Notes under the pieces: model-generated
What the model was told of the DNA's origin: nothing
The model's database searches: none
What the model saw: the letters and a program-made list of their open reading frames with translations, nothing else
Assembly: GCA_019424135.1 (NCBI GenBank)
Contig: JAHYZZ010000011.1
Location: 1-5,057, forward strand
DNA: 5,057 bases
Direction: 5' to 3'
Source: Lachnospiraceae bacterium
GTDB taxonomy: Bacteria > Bacillota > Clostridia > Lachnospirales > Lachnospiraceae
Position numbers and translations under genes: made by a program
In this document: piece after piece, positions 1 through 5,057 of the stretch
How positions within the stretch are numbered: position 1 is the stretch's first letter
Layout: each line of letters opens with the position of its first letter

Positions 1-5
1 AGGAG
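1..5 (+). promoter_or_regulatory. Possible ribosome binding site for the TTG start at 12
   Basis: AGGAG followed by 6 nt and TTG is a good Shine-Dalgarno geometry. It is the only support for a start inside the window. The same bases can equally be read as coding sequence (..E-L-F..) if the gene begins further upstream. Confidence 0.45.
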
Positions 6-11
6 CTTTTT

Positions 12-1133
12 TTGTCTTTTTCAATTCCAGTTATTGTAACGGATCCGTGTGGAGTGGTTTTGATGGATGCTGGAACAGAGCGCTTCTGTGAAATCACAAA
101 AGTAATGGGGGCAGATGATCAGTTTTGGACGGGAATAGTGGAAGAGGCATATGCGGATGCAGAAGAACATGATTTGTGCAGGGAGAACAGGGTCTGGAAG
201 AAAAATGTCGGAAAGGGCCTGCTTGTGGCAGAACCGCTTTATGTAAAAGGAATAATGGGCGGATTTTGTATTACTTATCATGAAAAGCGGAGAAATGCCT
301 GTTCAATAAACCAGCTGATTACACAGGCGATTTCGATTGGAATGGGATGGAATAGAGAAGTGTATGGGTATCGGGATCTTGGCGTAAAGCAGATGATCAG
401 CAGTCTATTGTTGAGTAAACATGCCGATCCAGAACAGACCACAAAAATCCAAAAAGAGGTCTTTACAAAATATGTAGTCTGCCCCTATGTGTTGGCTGTT
501 TTGCAGACAGATCAGGATTCTATGAAATATAATCATCAACTTCATAGAGAACTTTGCAGTCATTATGATGGAGTTCTGGTATGTGTGGAAAAAGAGGAAA
601 CTACGATTTTATTTACACGCTGTGATTCCTCGGAAAAAGAGAAAAAAATTTTATTCCTGATAGAAAAATTTGCAAAAGAATATGGGAAAATTGCCGGAAT
701 CAGCGAGGTGTTTGGTAACCCCCTTCAAATATGGAAAAAACGAAAAATATTGGAACGTGTGATGAAAATTGGAAAGCAGATGGAGAAAGATAGATGCATT
801 TTTACAGAATATGAATGCTATGTGGAATTGATATGCTCTTATGCCTATGAAAAAATCGGTGCGGATGGATATGGATATCAGAAGCTGGATTGTCTGGTTG
901 AAGAAGATCGGGAGAAAGGTACGGAGTTTTATAAAAGCCTGAAAGAATATCTTCTTGCTGGAAACAGTGTGAATCTTGCGGCAAAGCGTTTATTTATCCA
1001 TAGAAATACAATGGTGTACAGACTGGCAAAAATCCACGAGATCATCCAGCTTGATATCAATCATCCAGATGTTTCCAGAAGGCTTTTGCTGACAATGATT
1101 CTTCGAGAATTTCAAAGCAGCCTAAAAGAGTAG
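12..1133 (+). CDS. PucR/CdaR-type helix-turn-helix transcriptional regulator (N-terminus uncertain)
   Basis: Probable cytoplasmic DNA-binding regulator, 373 aa if it starts at TTG 12. The C-terminus (about residues 308-368) is a PucR-family helix-turn-helix: LKEYLLAGNSVNLAAKRL, then the hallmark HRNTMVYRL at 330-338. Residues about 155-258 look like the degenerate GGDEF-like middle domain of CdaR/PucR proteins (AGISEVFGNP at 228-237, then a helix). Residues 1-90 resemble a PocR/PAS-like sensor (PVIVTDPCGVVL near the start; GLLVAEPLYVKGIMGGF at 69-85). AGGAG at 1-5 lies 6 nt before the TTG, supporting this start, but the frame is open to the left edge and reads ELFLSFSIPVIVTD, like the end of a helix entering the sensor domain. 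An upstream start is therefore about equally likely. The adjacent reductase gene is a natural target. Family call is firm; the ligand is unknown. Confidence 0.88.
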   Translation: MSFSIPVIVTDPCGVVLMDAGTERFCEITKVMGADDQFWTGIVEEAYADAEEHDLCRENRVWKKNVGKGLLVAEPLYVKGIMGGFCITYHEKRRNACSINQLITQAISIGMGWNREVYGYRDLGVKQMISSLLLSKHADPEQTTKIQKEVFTKYVVCPYVLAVLQTDQDSMKYNHQLHRELCSHYDGVLVCVEKEETTILFTRCDSSEKEKKILFLIEKFAKEYGKIAGISEVFGNPLQIWKKRKILERVMKIGKQMEKDRCIFTEYECYVELICSYAYEKIGADGYGYQKLDCLVEEDREKGTEFYKSLKEYLLAGNSVNLAAKRLFIHRNTMVYRLAKIHEIIQLDINHPDVSRRLLLTMILREFQSSLKE

Positions 1134-1134
1134 A

Positions 1135-1165
1135 TTGCATTTTATACGGGATATGGTAAGATAAT
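1135..1165 (+). promoter_or_regulatory. Weak candidate promoter before the reductase gene
   Basis: TTGCAT (1135-1140) and GATAAT (1160-1165) are separated by 19 nt, longer than the ideal 17. The elements lie in the 59-nt gap between the regulator stop and the reductase start. Read-through from the regulator gene is just as likely, since no terminator-like hairpin is visible in the gap. Confidence 0.3.
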
Positions 1166-1192
1166 GGCAGCAACAGAAATTGGAGAGATAAC

Positions 1193-2344
1193 ATGAAGTT
1201 AGTCAGAGATTTGCCGGAAGTATTTGAGCAATTCGGAGAACAGAAGAAAAAATCTTTTCTTGAGGTAAAAAAATATAAGGAAGAAGGGAAGCCGGTGATA
1301 GGAGCCTATTGTTCCTATTTCCCCCGGGAGCTTGCGATGGCAGTGGGAGCCATTCCGGTTGGACTTTGCTCCTCGTCTAATGACACGGTAGCGATTGCAG
1401 AGCAGACACTGCCGGCTAATATTTGTCCATTGATTAAATCCAGTTATGGATTTGCTGTTTCTGATAAGTGCCCTTTTTTTTATTTTTCCGATATTGTTGT
1501 CGGAGAGACCACCTGTGACGGGAAAAAGAAAATGTATGAGCTGCTGTCGGATTTTAAGGAAGTCTACGTGATGGAACTTCCAAACCGGCAATCAGAATAT
1601 GGATTAGAGCTCTGGAAAAAAGAGATCGTTCGTTTGAAAGAATATTTGGAAGAATATTTTCGTATTGTGATTACAGACGATATGGTAAAAAGAGCGGTCC
1701 GGCTTAGTAATCGGAACCGAAAAGCTGTTCAGGGCCTTTATGAAGTAATGAAACTAGATCCCCCGCCGATGACGGGAAGAGAGTTGTTTCAGATACTGTA
1801 TGGTAATAAATATCAGTTGGACCTGGAAAAGGTTCCTCGGATATTAAATGAGGTGAAAGACCGGATCTTGGGGGAATACTACAAGAATCCTCCGAAGGAG
1901 AAAAAACCAAGAATCTTAATCACAGGATGTCCGATGGGCGGGGATTCCTCTAAATTGGTGGATGTGATCGAAGACAATGGTGGCGTAGTGGTCGCATTTG
2001 AAAATTGCACAGGGATCAAGGCTCAGGATCGTCTGGTTGATGAAGAGAATCCAGATGTATATGCGGCGCTGGCAGAAAGATATCTGATGATCGGGTGTGC
2101 GGTGATGACGCCGAATGATAATCGGATACGGCTGTTGGGGAGAATTATTGATGAATTTCGTGTGGACGGAGTGATTGAGATGATTTTGCAGGGATGTCAT
2201 TCGGACAGTATCGAATCGATCAGTGTCAGGAATTTTATCCATGAAGAAAAGCACATTCCTTATATGGATGTGGTAACAGATTTTTCAAAAGCAGATATTG
2301 CGCAGTTAACGGTGAGGGTATCAGCTTTTCTGGAAATGTTGTAA
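1193..2344 (+). CDS. yjiM: Double-cubane-cluster anaerobic reductase, YjiM/HgdB-like (HGD-D superfamily)
   Basis: Cytoplasmic Fe-S protein of 383 aa, the usual length for the double-cubane cluster protein (DCCP) branch of the 2-hydroxyacyl-CoA dehydratase D-component superfamily. Compared from memory with E. coli YjiM it aligns end to end, including LPANICPLIKSSYGF (73-87), GETTCDGKKKMYE (104-116), ILITGCPMGG (241-250), ENCTG (270-274) and LQGCHSDS (332-339). Nine cysteines (40, 59, 78, 93, 108, 246, 272, 302, 335) all have YjiM counterparts, and several should ligate the [Fe8S9]-type cluster. Characterised DCCPs carry out ATP-dependent low-potential reduction of small molecules such as acetylene in vitro, using an ASKHA-fold ATPase partner; physiological substrates are not established. 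That partner is absent here. GGAGAG (1182-1187) precedes the ATG by 5 nt. A true hydroxyacyl-CoA dehydratase is less likely, as no HgdA or HgdC neighbour is seen. Confidence 0.92.
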   Translation: MKLVRDLPEVFEQFGEQKKKSFLEVKKYKEEGKPVIGAYCSYFPRELAMAVGAIPVGLCSSSNDTVAIAEQTLPANICPLIKSSYGFAVSDKCPFFYFSDIVVGETTCDGKKKMYELLSDFKEVYVMELPNRQSEYGLELWKKEIVRLKEYLEEYFRIVITDDMVKRAVRLSNRNRKAVQGLYEVMKLDPPPMTGRELFQILYGNKYQLDLEKVPRILNEVKDRILGEYYKNPPKEKKPRILITGCPMGGDSSKLVDVIEDNGGVVVAFENCTGIKAQDRLVDEENPDVYAALAERYLMIGCAVMTPNDNRIRLLGRIIDEFRVDGVIEMILQGCHSDSIESISVRNFIHEEKHIPYMDVVTDFSKADIAQLTVRVSAFLEML

Positions 2345-2361
2345 AAAAGATTTGTTTTAGG

Positions 2362-2392
2362 AAAGAAGAGGAATAGCAACCTCTTCTTTTTT
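2362..2392 (+). terminator. Intrinsic terminator after the reductase gene
   Basis: AAAGAAGAGG (2362-2371) pairs perfectly with CCTCTTCTTT (2380-2389) around an 8-nt loop. The T run at 2387-2392 covers the last stem bases and three beyond. It begins 17 nt after the reductase stop codon. The A-rich left side gives it some potential to act in the other direction, but no opposing gene is present. It separates the regulator/reductase unit from the transporter operon. Confidence 0.85.
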
Positions 2393-2477
2393 GTGCCCAT
2401 TTATAGAAAAATAAAATAAAAATACTTATAAAATAGAAAAAATGTATGGAAAAAATACACAATACTAAAGATAAAAA

Positions 2478-2538
2478 TTGTTTTAACTGCCAATGAAGTG
2501 AAAAAATGAACATGGTATAATTTGACAGGTTAAAACAA
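2478..2538. repeat. 10-bp perfect inverted repeat bracketing the metN promoter (possible operator pair)
   Basis: TTGTTTTAAC (2478-2487) and its exact reverse complement GTTAAAACAA (2529-2538) lie 51 bp apart centre to centre, about five helical turns. They sit on either side of the extended -10 element. Each arm contains the near-palindrome GTTWWAAC. The placement, roughly -50 and just after the expected +1, would suit a repressor binding both sites. In DNA this AT-rich a 10-bp match can arise by chance, so the role is tentative. Confidence 0.4.
2513..2521 (+). promoter_or_regulatory. Extended -10 promoter of the metNIQ-like operon
   Basis: TGGTATAAT contains a consensus TATAAT (2516-2521) with the TGN extension. 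The position 17 nt upstream holds only a poor -35 (ATGAAG, 2493-2498), which an extended -10 tolerates. The long A-rich tract upstream (about 2400-2480) could act as an UP element. Transcription would start near 2528, giving a leader of only about 43 nt to the metN start. That leaves no room for an S-box or T-box. Confidence 0.65.
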
Positions 2539-2557
2539 AATTTGAGTTTTTGATTGC

Positions 2558-2566
2558 GGGAGGGAG
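2558..2566 (+). promoter_or_regulatory. Ribosome binding site that sets the metN start
   Basis: The purine run GGGAGGGAG ends 4 nt before TTG 2571. An in-frame TTG at 2550 lies upstream of this site and has no comparable Shine-Dalgarno in front of it. The ribosome site therefore selects TTG 2571, giving the usual MetN N-terminus MIEIKNLKK. Confidence 0.75.
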
Positions 2567-2570
2567 AATA

Positions 2571-3560
2571 TTGATTGAAATTAAAAATCTAAAGAAGATT
2601 TGGGAAGATGACGGCAGCAGTGTGCTGGAAAATATTAATCTCAAGATTGAAGATGGGGACATCTATGCTTTGGTTGGAAGAAGTGGTGCCGGAAAGTCGA
2701 CACTGTTGCGATGTATCAACGGCCTGACCACTTATCAGGGCGGAAGTCTGACGGTTGACGGATGTGAGGTTAAAGATCTCGGTGAAAAAGAACTAAGGGA
2801 GTTCCGGCGCCGTGTAGGCATGATTTTTCAGCAGTTTTCATTACTGGAACGTCAGACCGTATATCAGAATGTTGCTCTCCCGATGCAATGCTGGAAATAC
2901 AGTAAAGATGAAATTGATAAAAAGGTGAAAGAACTTCTGGAACTTGTAGGAATGTCTGACAAAATGAATGCAAAACCCAGAAACTTAAGTGGCGGACAGA
3001 AACAAAGAGTTGCGATTGCGAGAGCTTTAACAATGGATCCTAAGATTCTTCTGTGTGATGAGGCTACTTCGGCTCTGGATCCTAAAACGACCAGCTCGAT
3101 TTTGGAACTTTTGATGGAGATCAATAAAAAAACGGGAATTACAGTAGTGATCGTCACCCACCAGATGGAGGTGGTCAGAAAGGCCTGCAACAAAGCCTGT
3201 ATCCTGGAGGATGGTATGATCGCAGATGAAGGGACAGTCAAGGAAATCTTTATTAAGCAGCCCCAGTCTTTAAGGCGTCTGTTAGGGGAGGAAGAGATGA
3301 AACTTCCGAAGACCGGGCACAACATTCAGATTGCTCATCTGGTGAATGATCTTAGTGATGGAGAACTGTTTGGAAGGATGTCAAGAGATCTTGATTATGT
3401 CTTTCCGATTCTGGATGGGAAAATTCAGGAATATCAAAATGACAGCATGGGTGTTTTTGTAATCAATGTTGATGAGGATCATTTAAAGAGTGTTACTGAT
3501 TATCTGGATGCGAATCAGTATAACTGGCATGAACTGGAAAAAAACAGAGCGGATGCATAG
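2571..3560 (+). CDS. metN: MetN-type ABC importer ATPase with C-terminal NIL (ACT-like) domain
   Basis: Cytoplasmic ATPase that powers the MetI-like permease encoded next. From TTG 2571 it is 329 aa, slightly shorter than E. coli MetN (343). Motifs in order: Walker A GRSGAGKST (36-44), Q-loop in MIFQQF (84-89), ABC signature LSGGQ (139-143), Walker B ILLCDEAT (159-166), D-loop SALD (167-170) and switch His197. Residues about 250-322 form the C-terminal NIL domain (ILDGKIQEY, MGVFVINV), which in MetN binds methionine and shuts down transport. The asparagine used for this in E. coli (Asn295) appears to be Pro279 here, so feedback by methionine may be absent. The TTG at 2550 would add seven residues and is disfavoured by the ribosome site. 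It is the first gene of the operon, 21 nt before metI. The family is certain; the substrate is not. Confidence 0.95.
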   Translation: MIEIKNLKKIWEDDGSSVLENINLKIEDGDIYALVGRSGAGKSTLLRCINGLTTYQGGSLTVDGCEVKDLGEKELREFRRRVGMIFQQFSLLERQTVYQNVALPMQCWKYSKDEIDKKVKELLELVGMSDKMNAKPRNLSGGQKQRVAIARALTMDPKILLCDEATSALDPKTTSSILELLMEINKKTGITVVIVTHQMEVVRKACNKACILEDGMIADEGTVKEIFIKQPQSLRRLLGEEEMKLPKTGHNIQIAHLVNDLSDGELFGRMSRDLDYVFPILDGKIQEYQNDSMGVFVINVDEDHLKSVTDYLDANQYNWHELEKNRADA

Positions 3561-3581
3561 ACAAAGGAGGAGAAAAAGAAA

Positions 3582-4250
3582 ATGTCGCTAAATAATTTTA
3601 CCTTTGTGGAAATTTGTCAGATGATTATTGTCCCTGCTTTTTTTGCCACATTAAAAATGTTGTTGATTTCAGGGGTTATCTCAACTGTTTTAGGGTTTTT
3701 TGTAGGAGTACTCTTGATTATCACGGAAAAAGGCGGACTTTGTGAGAATGTGATTATCAACCGGATACTGGATTTCGTGGTCAATACGATTCGTTCCTTC
3801 CCGTTTATTATTTTAATGGTGTCTATTATTCCTTTTACGAGACTGGTGGTGGGGACGTCGATTGGTGACATTGCGGCGTTGGTGCCGTTGACTGTAGCGG
3901 CAACACCGTTTATGGGAAGAATTTTTCAGAATAGTTTCAAAGAAGTGGATCCCGCATTGATTGAGGCGGCAAAGTCGTTTGGAGCTTCAAAAACCCAGAT
4001 TATTGTAAAGGTAATGTTGAAGGAGTCTGTTCCATCTATTATTTCAGGACTTTGTCTTGCAATCATTAATCTTTTGGGAGCAACGGCGATGGCAGGAGCA
4101 GTCGGCGCCGGAGGATTGGGTGCCGTAGCGCTTACATATGGATATCAGAATTTTAATCAGGAAATCATGTATTCGATCTGTGTAATTTTGGTTATCCTTG
4201 TGGCAGTCATCCAGTATTTTGGAGATTGGATTTACAGAAAGCTGAAATAA
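3582..4250 (+). CDS. metI: MetI-type ABC importer permease
   Basis: Integral membrane permease of 222 aa, the normal MetI length (about 217-220), forming the substrate channel as a dimer with two MetN-like ATPases. About five hydrophobic segments are visible: 14-47, 64-86, 94-112, 150-178 and 194-215. The EAA coupling loop, which docks on the ATPase, is clear at 128-149 (EAAKSFGASKTQIIVKVM). The family-typical RSFPFIILM (71-79) and GAVGAGGLG (172-180) are present. The start ATG follows AGGAGG (3565-3570) by 11 nt. The gene begins 21 nt after metN and is clearly co-transcribed with it. It is ordinary for the family and does not itself reveal the substrate. Confidence 0.95.
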   Translation: MSLNNFTFVEICQMIIVPAFFATLKMLLISGVISTVLGFFVGVLLIITEKGGLCENVIINRILDFVVNTIRSFPFIILMVSIIPFTRLVVGTSIGDIAALVPLTVAATPFMGRIFQNSFKEVDPALIEAAKSFGASKTQIIVKVMLKESVPSIISGLCLAIINLLGATAMAGAVGAGGLGAVALTYGYQNFNQEIMYSICVILVILVAVIQYFGDWIYRKLK

Positions 4251-4260
4251 TTGTCGGGAA

Positions 4261-4284
4261 TAAAAATAGAAGTTTCTATTTTTA
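4261..4284 (+). other. AT-rich perfect hairpin between metI and metQ
   Basis: TAAAAATAGAA (4261-4271) and TTCTATTTTTA (4274-4284) are exact reverse complements with a 2-nt spacer, so about 10 bp can pair around a 4-nt loop. The right arm includes a T5 run but there is no T tail beyond the stem, so termination would be partial at best. It may be a weak attenuator, a stabilising or processing hairpin for differential expression within the operon, or a DNA operator. Confidence 0.55.
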
Positions 4285-4316
4285 GGATAAATCTATAGGA
4301 AAGGATTAAAAGTATT

Positions 4317-5057
4317 ATGAAGAAGAAGGTTGTAAGTGTATTATTAGTGATGGCGATGGCAGGAACAATGCTGGCCGGGTGCGGAGGATCTTCAGAAGAA
4401 TCCAAGGGCTCTTCTGAGGGCGGCTCATCTGAAGAAAAAGATGTGGTGAAAATTGGAATCCGTGCGGATATGGTGGATCAGCTGGAAGCTGTGCGTGACG
4501 AGATTGAAAGTTTAGGGTATACAGTAGAGGAGAGTGTGTTCGATGACAGCGTTCAGCCGGATGTCGCACTCGCAGAAGGAAGTCTTGATATGAACTGGTA
4601 TCAGCATGAGCCATATCTGGAAAGTTACAATGCAGAAAACGGAACGGATCTGGTCATGATTGAGCCCAAGACATTTTATCCGTTATTTGCAATGTATTCT
4701 GATAAATGGGATTCTGTTGACGAAATTCCGGACGGTGCTACCATTGGTCTGTGTAATGATGCCACAAACCAGGCGCGTGGGTTGAATATGTTGCAGTCCC
4801 AGGGGTTGATTACTTTGGATGATTCCGTAGACAATCCGACCATGTATGATGTGGTGGACAATCCCCATGATTTCCAGTTTATTGAAGCAGAAATGTCTGT
4901 ATTGCCACAGTCTCTTGCAGATGCAGATGCGATCTGTCTTGCGGCAGGGCACATGGTTAATGCAGGACTTCCGGCAGACAACTATCTTTGCCAGTCTGAT
5001 GATAATGATACCTATGCAGTAGGTTTTGCAGTAAGAGCTGAAGATGCTGATGCAACA
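4317..5057 (+). CDS. metQ: MetQ/NlpA-family substrate-binding lipoprotein, 3' end cut by window
   Basis: Membrane-anchored extracellular binding protein delivering substrate to the MetI/MetN-like transporter. 247 codons are in the window, against about 270-280 aa for full MetQ, so only the C-terminal part is missing. Residues 1-22 are a lipoprotein signal: MKKK, a hydrophobic core and lipobox LAGC (19-22), with Cys22 lipidated. A Gly/Ser/Glu linker follows (23-40). The NlpA/MetQ fold starts at VVKIGIRAD (43-51), with conserved WYQHEPYLESYN (94-105), FYPLFAMYS (120-128) and NDATNQARGL (147-156). Two asparagines expected in the methionine pocket are not seen: the VIN.TYA position is Ala209 and the YVN position is Val235. 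It may therefore bind a ligand other than methionine. AGGAAAGGA (4297-4305) precedes the ATG by 11 nt. Last visible gene of the operon, 66 nt after metI. Confidence 0.93.
   Translation, partial: MKKKVVSVLLVMAMAGTMLAGCGGSSEESKGSSEGGSSEEKDVVKIGIRADMVDQLEAVRDEIESLGYTVEESVFDDSVQPDVALAEGSLDMNWYQHEPYLESYNAENGTDLVMIEPKTFYPLFAMYSDKWDSVDEIPDGATIGLCNDATNQARGLNMLQSQGLITLDDSVDNPTMYDVVDNPHDFQFIEAEMSVLPQSLADADAICLAAGHMVNAGLPADNYLCQSDDNDTYAVGFAVRAEDADAT

Noticed and set aside
12..1133. Regulator as a purine-catabolism controller on the strength of the PucR name
   Set aside because: PucR here names only the DNA-binding domain family. No purine-degradation genes are nearby and the N-terminal domain is not the classical PucR one.
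1193..2344. Reductase gene as a classical (R)-2-hydroxyglutaryl-CoA dehydratase beta subunit
   Set aside because: No alpha-subunit, CoA-transferase or activator gene is present, and the full-length match is to the single-subunit YjiM/DCCP branch.
2443..2459. TGTAT-7-ATACA dyad upstream of the metN promoter
   Set aside because: Only 5 bp per arm in very AT-rich sequence; expected by chance and too far upstream to link firmly to the promoter.
1916..2513. Minus-strand open frames opposite the reductase gene and the metN promoter region
   Set aside because: They lie opposite a well-conserved gene or span its terminator, have low-complexity or Phe/Ile-rich translations, and show no recognisable domain or ribosome site.
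2522..2550. TTGACA at 2522-2527 as a -35 box
   Set aside because: The matching -10 position 17 nt downstream (2545-2550, AGTTTT) is poor, and initiation there would fall at or within the metN ribosome site. The extended -10 just upstream is a much better promoter.
4315..4981. Minus-strand open frames opposite metQ
   Set aside because: They mirror a clearly recognisable lipoprotein gene on the + strand; their translations resemble no protein family.
1..5057. CRISPR arrays, insertion sequences, tRNA or rRNA genes
   Set aside because: No regularly spaced direct repeats, transposase-like frames, terminal inverted repeats or structural RNA signatures were seen on reading the sequence.

Overview
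The window carries five genes, all on the + strand: a PucR/CdaR-type transcription regulator, a double-cubane-cluster reductase of the 2-hydroxyacyl-CoA dehydratase D-component (HGD-D) superfamily, and a MetN-MetI-MetQ type ABC importer whose last gene runs off the right edge. Moderately AT-rich DNA, strong AGGAGG-like ribosome sites, two probable TTG starts, a Gram-positive-style lipoprotein and an anaerobic Fe-S enzyme suggest an anaerobic Clostridia member, probably Lachnospiraceae-like. That placement is inference; no rRNA or other taxonomic marker is present.

Region 1 (1-1133): a regulator with a probable N-terminal ligand-sensing domain, a degenerate GGDEF-like middle and a PucR-type helix-turn-helix at the C-terminus. 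Its reading frame is open to the left edge, so its true start may lie outside the window. Region 2 (1193-2344): the reductase starts 59 nt downstream in the same direction, with its own ribosome site and at most a weak private promoter. It ends at a clear intrinsic terminator (2362-2392). It matches E. coli YjiM over its full length, but the ATPase activator (YjiL/HgdC type) that this enzyme class needs is absent from the window.

Region 3 (2393-2570): an AT-rich control region with an extended -10 promoter (2513-2521) and a 10-bp inverted repeat bracketing it. The leader is too short for an S-box or T-box. Region 4 (2571-5057): metN, metI and the start of metQ, i.e. ATPase, permease and substrate-binding lipoprotein. 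An AT-rich perfect hairpin sits between metI and metQ.

The most notable signal is that the transporter, although clearly MetNIQ in family, lacks the residues expected for methionine. Both conserved asparagines of the MetQ pocket and the asparagine of the MetN C-terminal sensing domain appear replaced. With no methionine riboswitch in front and an unusual reductase and regulator upstream, the transporter may import something else, possibly a substrate linked to the reductase. That link is a hypothesis; the terminator between the two units shows they are not simply one operon.
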